From NCBI GenBank assembly GCA_000695325.1, contig AVPN01000602.1, forward strand, positions 16,792-44,266: 27,475 nt of DNA. The letters run 5' to 3'. Below, in pieces: positions 1-9,700 of this stretch. The DNA is from Pleurobrachia bachei (lineage: Eukaryota; Ctenophora; Tentaculata; Cydippida; Pleurobrachiidae). A model generated the notes under the pieces. That model was not told the origin of the DNA, made no database searches, and was given only the letters and a program-made list of their open reading frames with translations. Position 1 is the stretch's first letter, and every line of letters begins with the position of its first letter. A program made the position numbers and the translations under genes.

Positions 1-1
1 A

Positions 2-539
2 CCTCCTGCCTGCCCTCCTCCCTCACCCGCCGATGAATTCCTTTTCACCTACCCTCCTTCCTCCCTCGTGATACCCAACTTACCCCTCCCTCCCAGATCG
101 CTGGTCCCCCAAACACTGGACGATCTCTACACTACATTGGATACTATCGATGGGATAGCTCCCCCTAAATATCCAGAAACTTCATGCGGCCTGGAGGACC
201 ACTTTACCAGCCTATCACTTCAACACTCCTCCCCAACGAAGACACCCTCCCTCCTGGACTCCTTCCCTACCTTATCTATCACTCCCTCTGATAGAAGTTA
301 GAACTACTCCCTCCTCCCCTTCTTCAGCCGGTCCTATCAGAACTAGACGCCGAACCCTCTCCCATTCTAATCCTGTTCCTAATTCTACACGACGTAACTT
401 TGCTGCATCCAGTGAGGCCCGGCTAGTTACCACATCTGCTGCAGCTCACAAATACACCGCCAGACTGAAAAATAGGAGTGGAAGCCGAGGGGCCGTTCTT
501 GAAATTTCGTGTATGGGTCCCTGCTGTGGGGAGAATTGA
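2..539 (+). CDS. 3' end of an unrecognised Pro/Ser-rich protein gene (partial)
   Basis: An open frame runs from the left edge (frame starting at base 2) to a stop ending at 301. It is rich in Pro, Ser and Thr and includes LDDLYTTLDTIDGIAPPKYP. A second frame, offset by one base, is open from 159 and reads a coherent basic/serine-rich tail (RTRRRTLSHSNP, then KYTARLKNRSGSRG) to a TGA at 537-539. The two join naturally near 285-330. Either there is a one-base indel, or a very short 31-nt intron at 297-327: GT donor after GATAGAA, a pyrimidine-rich stretch, then TTCTTCAG. That splice keeps the frame exactly (codon A+CC, then GGT). I do not recognise the family; low-complexity composition suggests a disordered tail. 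No AATAAA is visible on this strand just downstream. Confidence 0.45.
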
Positions 540-953
540 GTGTAATCTATTCAGAGTGTAATTTCAAAGTTTCAGTGAGTTCTGAAATCTGAATTCAAAT
601 TGAATGTATTGAGTAATTTTATTTTATCCAGGTTACATCTGTTGTTTCCCGTGTCCCACTATCATAGTTCACCAAATCCTAGCATCATCATACCGTGACA
701 GGAATATGCCTGTATTATTCATACTATTATTTTTATGCAACAGCACAAGAATATGCCTGACAGACTGCATAAGATCGACAGGAAAACTTCGCTCACAGAC
801 AAGGATTGACCGATTGACAGGGACGGAGACTGAGAGTGAATTGACAGCACGCTGGCGCGCATCTATCCCTAGTAATGACACACTGCGCGTTACATAAGAC
901 AACCACCCTCAAGTGTGACACAGTGGGCCACCCCATACATTTCTCGAACAGTT
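540..953. other. Convergent intergenic region
   Basis: This lies between the stop of the plus-strand gene and the stop of the minus-strand helical gene. Short open frames on both strands here are not supported by splice sites or composition. The only signal I see is a minus-strand AATAAA near 618-623. Confidence 0.4.
618..623 (-). promoter_or_regulatory. Candidate polyadenylation signal AATAAA
   Basis: TTTATT on the plus strand reads AATAAA on the minus strand, about 330 nt past the stop of the minus-strand helical gene. It would place the two convergent 3' ends close together. The signal is short, so this is only a candidate. Confidence 0.3.
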
Positions 954-3900
954 TCAACCTGGAGATGCGTTGGCCGTTGGGAAAGCTTCACATCTCGGAT
1001 AAAACCAGCTTAGTAAGTGACCAAACTGAAGAGACAGTCAGACATCATTCTTACAACACAAAAACTCCCCTACCTGTCGTTGGAAGGAGGCACTCGGTAT
1101 GAGCTGCCAGAAGGAATCCCTCAACACTTCGGTCGCAAAGTTATTGTAGTTATCCAGTACTTGCAGTGCGTGCTCAGCCACAATAATATCGTCCTGTAAT
1201 TATCCAGTATGTTGTTAACAATCGGGTTGTGTTGCCATATTAATATTTTGCTTAAACAAAGCCAAAAACATTTTTCGCTAAAATTCCATTGTTACCTCGG
1301 CGTGTCGGTTTTTAGAAAGCCTAGTTAGGATCGGACAGGAAAGGTGTATTCGTATTAGGAACTTGTCCATTGCATCAAATAGGCTCTTCCGAAAAGATGG
1401 GACTTGTCTTATCTGGTTGGTTTTTAGTATATACTGGACCAGTTCCTATAGGGAGAGGGGTGGGCGGTTTGCATAAATGGGGTGCTCTCTTTTCCCTCTC
1501 TAACAGCTCAATTTTTCAGAGAAAGCGAGATAATTGAGAAAGAATTAGGAAGTTGGATAGCGGATGAAGAAAGAAGACTCCCCCCAACTTACTAGTTCGT
1601 CCCTCATGAGGGGCAGGGCAGTTTTATTTGTCTCACAGACAAACCCCATAACATTGAGCACCTTGTCATCATCGTTACTAGCTGACAGAACCTGGAATAG
1701 GAATGTTCTTACCCGAAATACAATCTAGCTAGGTAGGTAGGAGTAGTTGGTATAGGATGGGAATGTTGTATACTCAGCGATAGGGTAAAATAATTGCCCT
1801 AATTTGTTGCAGAAGAGATAAAGAATTGAATATAAAAACGGAGCCAATCATATATTTGTATCTACCTTTATTTTGTCGAGAGGCACACCAAATATTGTCC
1901 CATCTGACTCGGTAAATAGTTCGGGGTGATCGGGGAACTTCTCGTCCAATAGTCCCTGCCTTCTACCCTGTAAACAATGAAGATTGTTGGCTGTTGGGGT
2001 AAATCAGAAATAACAATCCCCACCAGTCCACCACTTTTCGTTCTGATTTTGTAAACAGTTCATATTCTGATATAGGTGGTTGGCGGAGCCGGCCCGATTA
2101 GAGCACACGGTCAAGAATTAAAACGGGGTCTGTGCCGCCAGACAGATAGTCACGCGTTGTGAAATGTGAAGTTGTTACCTCTCTCATAACTCGGATCATA
2201 TCATGTGTCTTGTCTTCTTCATTTAGCAGATCTCTTAGAAAACTCAGTGCACCACCATCTAGACAGAATCATAGATTGATTTCTGTCAGAAATCAATCTA
2301 TCAATTGTTGAAGAAATTAGTAGCTACAATGTAAATTATCGATTGTTCTCCCTTATCACTTATCAGCCTTCGGGGTCGAACAGATATATCACCTACCTAG
2401 CTCCAAGATTGGACGCAGACACAGATCCCCAACCATGGGATAGGAGAGATAAAGGGAGAGAGGTTTCAACCAAGTTTCGTGGCATGCTTCAATAGTTTCA
2501 TGGCGATACAGAGAGATATAGAGGGACGCACATTGCCCGGCTACAGCTGGTTGTCCTGTTAGTGTGTCCAGAATTGTAACTGCAATGTTTGGCTGTAGCT
2601 GGAGGGGGAACGGGGTGTTAGATGTTTGGTGAGATCCCCCGCAGCTCATATTCTACCATTTCCTCATCTCAGAGCTGTTAACAACCCCTCACTTCTCAGC
2701 TGTTCTTTTATATCTTTTTATACCACTCCCCCTCACAGTCCACTGCAGTGCAGTACCCGACCTAGTGAAGTCAACTCCCTCACTGTATAAATTATTTTGA
2801 ATAAAGAGATCTGAGGAAGAATTAAATTACCTCAAGAAGAACTGATGTTCCTACAATGGGTACAAGTTGGGATAGTGCCTGGTATTTACCCTGCACTGAC
2901 CAGGACAGTGCCAACAATCCTTTCACCTGTATCAGGGGGAAACAGTGCTTTGATTTTTCGTGAATTATTATTTTACAGTTACAGAATTACGGGGTCGAGC
3001 AAGGAAATATAAAATAAAAACTCCGTCATATTGGCAGCCCGCATCTCCCACAACAAGCATCATTATCATGTACTGACCTGCTTCCTCAAGAATTGCTCTG
3101 AACCTTCCCCCACTAACAGGGTAAGGATATGAACCAAACTACTGTGAATGTCACTAATGGACCTCCTCACTGCCTCTAACTTGTTACTCCAATGCATCTG
3201 TATGATAAAAAGTATGAAGAAGTTTGAACTCTCTGTACAAAATGAGTAGACGGGGTTTTATTACAGACGGGGTTTTATTACAGAAGAAGATAAGTATGGG
3301 ATCAACTGGCCACAATCAAATGATTCAACAATTTTAACCAAAAAACAATGGTTCAAGACACACACACACACAATAGTTCATGGCGGTCGACCCTAAACAC
3401 AAACCTGGACAATCTGAAAGAGACGAGATGTCAAGTCACCGTTCCCAAAGACAGCCCTCTCTGCCTCCATGTCATTTTCTCTCTCCGCCTCCTCTTCGTA
3501 TTGGTGGAGTGAAGCTTCCCGAGCAGCTGCAGTAATGCTACTCAATAGTTGGGCGAGACACTTGAATAGTGTCATGGCAAATAACTTGTCCAGATCTGAA
3601 ATAAATTTGGATGAATGTACAATGTACATTCTTTCAATAATTTTAACTTTTAATTTTGAGTATTAGCAGAATAATAAAGTAAGCTGGCATTAATTCGGAT
3701 ACAAGTTTTCTAACCTCCCCTTCGCGAGAGATCCATAATGTGGTTGAGAGCTAACTGCAACACTACCTCTCTTTTGTCAGTGATCTGACTGAGCTTAGAA
3801 CACACCGCTGATCAGTTTCACTTGGACTACTTGTCTCCCAAAATGAAAAACATTTGTATGTGACACATTAAGTTGGTCATTGCTCCAACCACCTCTACTT

Positions 3901-4749
3901 TTAGCAAAGATCTGTCTCACCTGTAGTATTCAATATGTTGTTCTTCCCCAAACCCTATGGCCTCGTTACAAAGGCTCGTATAGGCTTCATGGTGGTTTAA
4001 TAGGGTCAAATACCTCAATGAGAACCTCACCAAACCAAGCAACTGAAAAACATGAAAAGGTTGAGTCTCCTGACTCTAGACTCAAGGAAAGTATGATAAC
4101 TAAGCCCAACAAAGTGGAATAGAATATGAATCGTTACCTGTCTACAGTCATGGTTGAGTGATCCATTGAGAGCAAGTTTAAGGATGGCCGGTTCGAGCTT
4201 CTCCCCTAACATAACAGGTTCAGCTGTAGCTCTCTCCAATCGAGTAAGGTAGGAGTTTAATGCTCTGCATCGCAACATCAAATAGTTGTACTCCAAATCA
4301 GTCTCATCTTCAAAAAGGGCCTCCCAGAAAGATACTAGTTGGGCTGGTGGAATGAACATAAAGGATTCAGCCGAGTAGAGACATGTGTGTAGCATGGAGA
4401 TGTGCGGAGTAAGCTCTCGATCCAGCAGTGCCATCACGAGGTTATTTGAATTGTTTTTAGTGAACGCTTTGATTATCTTTATCGCAATTTGGCGGAGCTG
4501 TTTAATCTCCACGACATTCACAGCGGCACTGATTACTAGAACTGCTGTCTCGTCAGAAAATTCTGTTCTGGGGTGGAGAAGGGATCGAAACATTGCCAAC
4601 AGTTGAGTAAAACCACCATTCTCATAGGACATGGCATCGTGAAGGTCTACACAGATCTTGTCACCCAGCTGGAGGTTATTGCGAAGTTTTGGCGAGTTGA
4701 AATTGATGACACATTGTTTCTCTTGGGTATGCCGGAGTTTCTTGGACAT
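954..4749 (-). CDS. Unrecognised 583-aa helical protein, 12 exons
   Basis: Twelve exons chain with consistent phases and GT-AG introns: 4749-4138, 4042-3921, 3788-3715, 3595-3405, 3197-3078, 2926-2890, 2850-2831, 2598-2397, 2258-2179, 1967-1866, 1193-1074 and 1025-954. The total is 1752 nt, or 583 codons plus TGA. The start ATG at 4749 has an in-frame TAA directly upstream. The protein is leucine-rich and looks mostly alpha-helical, like a HEAT/ARM-type solenoid (for example QLALNHIMDLSRRG and TLFKCLAQLLSSI), with an acidic stretch YEEEAERENDMEAER. I do not recognise the family and see no catalytic motif. Two exons are very small (37 and 20 nt), yet both are needed to keep phase. The last acceptor (CTCTTCAG at 1026) is the best of two choices; another at about 1012 would give a different C-terminus. 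Exons 1-2 recur upstream at 5240-6066. Confidence 0.75.
2271..2301. repeat. Perfect 15-bp palindrome with 1-nt spacer
   Basis: The left arm ATAGATTGATTTCTG and right arm CAGAAATCAATCTAT are exact reverse complements around a single T. It sits in the intron between exons 8 and 9 of the helical gene, just upstream of the exon 9 acceptor. It could form a hairpin in the pre-mRNA. No role can be assigned. Confidence 0.8.
3250..3283. repeat. Two tandem copies of a 17-bp unit
   Basis: The unit ACGGGGTTTTATTACAG occurs twice head to tail in an intron of the helical gene. A short CA run follows at about 3359-3372. This looks like simple replication slippage. Confidence 0.75.
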
Positions 4750-5090
4750 TTAAAAGACGCCTAAAGGCAGTTGGGAGTATTTTATTTGTTGTTATACTTT
4801 TTAAATCGCAGCGAGAGCGTCACAGTGGACTCCGTTTAAAAAACAGAAAGGAAGTGCCACTTCGTAAAATCTGAAAAACTGTGAAAAGGTTTTGAGCAAG
4901 GAAAATCATGAGCGCGCGTGTGCCGATTACAAGAAGCGCGTAATTTATTTGCGCGTTGACAAAGTGCTAACGACACTTCACTTTCAACATTTGCGCAAAT
5001 TTTTCTCCAGCTCCTAGGTAGACATGACGTTTTCGTGGGTCACATTACAGCTTTAACTTTGAAGTTTTCACCTGGGTAGCACCTGATTTC
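3899..5090. repeat. Tandem duplication of helical-gene 5' end, copy A
   Basis: This copy contains exons 2 and 1 and about 340 bp upstream of the ATG. It matches 5208-6407 in the same orientation with an offset of 1317-1319, and is nearly identical. The coding copies differ mainly by a handful of substitutions, apart from the 50-nt complement block in copy B. The spacer between the copies (about 5091-5207) is unique. Confidence 0.85.
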
Positions 5091-5239
5091 AACACTATTC
5101 TGACCAAGTTTCATCAAAATCGGGGCTGTTCTCTCTCACTGAATTCCTGAATTCCTGAAAAATCGATTTTTATGCTAATTTCTTTTCAAAATCCATAGTT
5201 GTGGACCTTTAACAAAGATCTATCTCTTTTCAGTCTCAC

Positions 5240-6066
5240 CTGTAGTATTCGATGTGTTGTTCTTCCCCAAACCCTATGGCCTCATTACGAAGGCTTGTAT
5301 AGGCTTCATGGTAGTTCAAAAGGGTCAAATACCTCAACGAGAACCTCACCAAACCGAGCAACTGAAACATGAAAAGGTTGAGTCTCCTGACTCAAAAGCC
5401 AAGGAAAGTATGATAACTAAGCCCAACAAAGTGGAATAGAATATGAATCGTTACCTGTCTACAGTCATGGTTGAGTGATCCATTGAGAGCAAGTTTAAGG
5501 ATGGCCGGTTCGAGCTTCTCCCCTAACATAACAGGTTCAGCTGTAGCTCTCTCCAATCGAGTGAGGTAGGAATTAAGTGCTCTGCATCTGTTGTAGTTTA
5601 TCAACATGAGGTTTAGTCAGAGTAGAAGTTTTTCCCGGACCCAGAAAGATACTAGTTGGGCTGGTGGAATGAACATAAAGGATTCAGCCGAGTAGAGACA
5701 TGTGTGTAGCATGGAGATGTGCGGAGTAAGCTCTCGATCCAGCAGTGCCATCACGAGGTTATTTGAATTGTTCTTTGTGAATGCTTTGATAATCTTTATC
5801 GCAATTTGGCGGAGCTGTTTAATCTCCACGACATTCACAGCGGCACTGATTACTAGAACTGCTGTCTCGTCAGAAAATTCTGTTCTGGGGTGGAGAAGGG
5901 ATCGAAACATTGCCAACAGTTGAGTAAAACCACCATTCTCATAGGACATGGCATCGTGAAGGTCTACACAGATCTTGTCACCCAGCTGGAGGTTATTGCG
6001 AAGTTTTGGCGAGTTGAAATTGATGACACATTGTTTCTCTTGGGTATGCCGGAGTTTCTTGGACAT
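5240..6066 (-). pseudogene. Partial upstream copy of helical gene (exons 1-2)
   Basis: Exon 1 copy spans 6066-5455 and exon 2 copy 5361-5240, with the same ATG, donor and acceptor as the complete gene. Downstream exons are absent because the sequence runs into the promoter of copy A. Exon 1 is interrupted at 5590-5639, where the bases are the unreversed complement of copy A. This replaces about 17 codons (EALFEDETDLEYNYLML in copy A) and introduces a stop. Outside that block the two exon 1 copies are almost the same, so the break looks recent or artificial. Confidence 0.75.
5590..5639. other. 50-nt unreversed complement of 4273-4322
   Basis: At the duplication offset of 1317, every base from 5590 to 5639 is the Watson-Crick complement of the base at the same place in copy A, in the same left-to-right order. 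For example copy A GCAACATCAAATAGTTG aligns with CGTTGTAGTTTATCAAC ending in the block at 5590 onward, position for position. Bases on both sides return to plain identity (5640 onward CCCAGAAAG; before 5589 GCTCTGCATC). This is neither an inversion nor divergence. Confidence 0.93.
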
Positions 6067-6407
6067 TTAAAAGACGCCTAAAGGCAGTTGGGAGTATTTT
6101 ATTTGTTGTTATACTTTTTAAATCGCAGCGAGAGCGTCACAGTGGACTCCGTTTAAAAAACAGAAAGGAAGTGCCACTTCGTAAAATCTGAAAAACTGTG
6201 AAAAGGTTTTGAGCAAGGAAAATCATGAGCGCGCGTGTGCCGATTACAAGAAGCGCGTAATTTATTTGCGCGTTGACAAAGTGCTAACGACACTTCACTT
6301 TCAACATTTGCGCAAATTTTTCTCCAGCTCCTAGGTAGACATGACGTTTTCGTGGGTCACATTACAGCTTTAACTTTGAAGTTTTCACCTGGGTAGCACC
6401 TGATTTC

Positions 6408-6723
6408 CTTTCCACCGAAACATCTGTGATAAGCCTTATCAGATTACACTTTTCCGGGCCGTCCACCAAAGTCGTAACGTAGGATTCAAACACATTTCGT
6501 TAAAGGTCAAATCTTAAATCCTTTTTATATTCACATTTCACTCCGTATTTGAAGATGGACACTAAACAATATAATAACATGTGTGTAAACAATTCAATAA
6601 ACTTTCTTGTAAAACTTCTAAATCGAAAAAAGATGTCTATATACAGCTGAACATGCATGTCTTGTACAACTGATTATAGGTAAAAGTATAATTGTTCATA
6701 GGGCTGCCTTAATTAAAGATTTA
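6408..6723. other. Intergenic region between helical-gene copy B and MVP 3' end
   Basis: AT-rich sequence with no supported exon on either strand. It holds the MVP 3' flank and presumably the distal promoter of the helical gene's upstream copy. Confidence 0.45.
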
Positions 6724-6725
6724 TT
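6720..6725 (-). promoter_or_regulatory. AATAAA overlapping the MVP stop codon
   Basis: The minus strand reads ATTAATAAATC, so an AATAAA hexamer overlaps the MVP TAA (6726-6724). If used, the 3' UTR would be only some 10-30 nt. A more distal site may be used instead. Confidence 0.3.
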
Positions 6726-9700
6726 AATGGCTGGTCCCGGCACCATCCTCGAGTTGTCCAATGAAGCCCTTAGCGGTGTTAAACAGGTTTAGAGGAGTGG
6801 AGCCATCAGTGATAAGTGTAGACTGGAGTCCCAGGGCCTTGAGCATGGCAAGCTGAAAAAAGAGGGGTGGTGTTACAACCGGATAATTTGGCCTAGGGAG
6901 CTCAAGAAACTGTTAGCTTATATATAATTTGAATATAGCATGCCCCACAGGCATAATAAACAAATTTGGCCTCATCTAGAGATGCACAATTCTATAATCA
7001 CTCTAGATAAGATCGAATATCAAAACCATACCTGGTTGTCGTGTCCAGATGTAGCGATCCTAGCGATATTCTCACTTCCAAGAGTTGTCACCATGTTCTC
7101 GAACTTGCTAGTCTCAATGGCTGCCATCTGTTTGGCCCTCTCAATCTCCAAACTGTTGTTAGCCGCCACATAGGTCAACTCACCCTGTCGGGCATTATTG
7201 ATCCTACTCAACTCAGCCTCTGCCTCAATATTATTAGCCTCGGCCTTCAATTTAGCCTGGTCAACCGCCGCCTCTCCCTCGATCTTACTGCTCTCAGCCC
7301 GGGATTGGGCCTCGGCCTTGGCCTGTCCGGTGCTCTCAACAGCAGCCGAGTTAGCCTGGAGCTTAAGGAGCTCAGTTCGGGCCTTCTCAGCCTCAGCCTC
7401 GTCATTAATCTTCTGTCGTTCCAGTCGACCTCGGGCACCCTGCTCCAGTCGCTCAGCTTCGTGCCTAAGGGGGAAATGGGGAGTTAATCTTCTGTCTTTC
7501 CAGTCGACCTCGGGCACCCTGCTCCAGTCGCTCAGCTTCGTGCCTAAGGGGGAAATGGGGAGTTAATCTTCTGTCTTTCCAGTCGACCTCGGGCACCCTG
7601 CTCCAGTCGCTCAGCTTCGTGCCTAAGGGGGAAATGGGGAGTTAATCTTCTGTCTTTCCAGTCGACCTCGGGCACCCTGCTCCAGTCGCTCAGCTTCGTG
7701 CCTAAGGGGGAAATGGGGAGTTAATCTTCTGTCTTTCCAGTCGACCTCGGGCACCCTGCTCCAGTCGCTCAGCTTCGTGCCTATCATATAATGGGAGTGG
7801 TGATGAGTGGTGAGAAATAAGAGGGATAGGAGGGTAGAATGTCTCATCTTGAATTGGAAACTGAGTAGATGGCGAAGAAACGAAAAAAAGAGGGAATTAG
7901 AAATCTGAAATCTTTGACGTGGCATGAGAAAATTTAAAAAACTCCTTGATATTTACTCAACATCAAATTACCTAGCAGATGCCTCCTGTGAGTTAGTGGT
8001 AATCTCAATAGCCAGCTGGACAGATTTCTGTAGGGAATCCCGGGTCCTCTGATCCACAGGCTCCACCGATTGGATATCCACGTTTGTGATAACAAGTCGG
8101 TTTGCGTTGAACCGGAAACTATCCTTCACCTTGAAATGACCGGATGCTGATGTCTGTATGTGTGGGGTTGGTCAGCAAGCAGCAACACGACATTAAACAC
8201 AATACCAGGAACCGACCGAAACAATTAAATAATCAATAAGAATTCGTTATTTATGTCACGTGATTACTGATTGGTTATCAACCAATCAGGGACCAGTATT
8301 TCCTGATTCGGTCGGTACCTAAACATTACCCAGACATGGTGACACACACGGCTATCTGACAGAGAACACGCCTGCTTAAACATTTTAGCTTACAATTGCT
8401 GACCACACAAAGCTCCCTCGATCTTACTGCTCTCAGCCCGGGATTGGGCCTCGGCCTTGGCCTGTCCGGTGCTCTCAACAGCAGCCGAGTTAGCCTGGAG
8501 CTTAAGGAGCTCAGTTCGGGCCTTCTCAGCCTCAGCCTCGTCATTAATCTTCTGTCGTTCCAGTCGACCTCGGGCACCCTGCTCCAGTCGCTCAGCTTCG
8601 TGCCTGAGTGGAAAATGGGGAGTTAATATTCTGTCGTTCCAGTCGACCTCGGGCACCCTGCTCCAGTCGCTCAGCTTCGTGCCTAAGGGGGAAATGGGGA
8701 GTTAATCTTCTGTCTTTCCAGTCGACTTCGGGCACCCTGCTCCAGTCGCTCAGCTTCGTGCCTAAGGGGGAAATGGGGAGTTAATCTTCTGTCGTTCCAG
8801 TCGACCTCGGGCACCCTGCTCCAGTCGCTCAGCTTCGTGCCTAAGGGGGAAATGGGGAGTTAATCTTCTGTCTTTCCAGTCGACTTCGGGCACCCTGCTC
8901 CAGTCGCTCAGCTTCGTGCCTATATAATGGGAGTGGTGATGAGTGGTGAGAAATAAGAGGGATAGGAGGGTATAATGTCTCATCTTGAATTGGAAACTGA
9001 GTAGATGGCGAAGAAACGAAAAAAAGAGGGAATTAGAAATCTGAAATCTTTGACGTGGCATGAGAAAATTTAAAAAACTCCTTGATATTTACTCAACATC
9101 AAATTACCTAGCAGATGCCTCCTGTGAGTTAGTGGTAATCTCAATAGCCAGCTGGACAGATTTCTGTAGGGAATCCCGGGTCCTCTGATCCACAGGTTCC
9201 ACCGATTGGATATCCACGTTTGTGATAACAAGTCGGTTTGCGTTGAACCGGAAACTATCCTTCACCTTGAAATGACCGGATGCTGATGTCTGTATGTGTG
9301 GGGTTGGTCAGCAAGCAGCAACACGACATTAAACACAATACCAGGAACCGACCGAAACAATTAAATAATCAATAAGAATTCGTTATTTATGTCACGTGAT
9401 TACTGATTGGTTATCAACCAATCAGGGACCAGTATTTCCTGATTCGGTCGGTACCTAAACATTACCCAGACATGGTGACACACACGGCTATCTGACAGAG
9501 AACACGCCTGCTTAAACATTTTAGCTTACAATTGCTGACCACACAAAGCTTGCACACACAAAAAGGATGAGGTAGCTACTAGCCGGCTGCCACACACAGC
9601 TACTTGCACTCATAAAAGTTCTTGCACATATCTACCTCGCAGGAAGTGTTTTATCTCTCGATCTCCTCCATGATTGACCGATCGACGGACACACGCCTAC

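Larger units (their letters stand above)
5208..6407. repeat. Tandem duplication of helical-gene 5' end, copy B
   Basis: This is the upstream partner of 3899-5090, in direct orientation. Copy B carries the wider genomic context upstream of 6407, while copy A is continuous with the rest of the gene. A recent tandem duplication or a misplaced second haplotype would both give this layout. Confidence 0.85.
7274..8412. repeat. MVP exon 13-14 duplication, copy A
   Basis: A 1139-bp unit covering the 5' part of exon 14, the 79-bp array, exon 13 and part of the preceding intron. It is followed directly by copy B (8413-9550) in the same orientation with 2-bp microhomology (CT) at the junction. The two copies are nearly identical, including four array units each. 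Confidence 0.9.
8413..9550. repeat. MVP exon 13-14 duplication, copy B
   Basis: Direct repeat of 7274-8412 with only small differences, including a 3-bp indel beside the array (offset 1139 falls to 1136). It breaks at 8412/8413 inside exon 14 coding sequence. Confidence 0.9.

Noticed and set aside
875-1199. Plus-strand open frames near the left gene's 3' flank
   Set aside because: They lie antisense to two well-supported minus-strand exons (1193-1074 and 1025-954) and lack splice or start context.
4862-5060. GC-rich motifs (GCGCGCG, TTTGCGCAAA) upstream of the helical gene as a transposon end
   Set aside because: No inverted-repeat partner or target duplication found; more likely promoter sequence, repeated only because the block is duplicated.
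7041-8705. Long plus-strand and alternative minus-strand open frames over the cap-helix exon and arrays
   Set aside because: They are shadows of the MVP exon 14 reading frame and of the 79-bp repeats; only the minus-strand frame matches MVP.
7465-8919. CRISPR-like regular repeats
   Set aside because: Units are contiguous 79-bp tandem repeats without unique spacers, inside an animal gene, and consist of exon plus acceptor.
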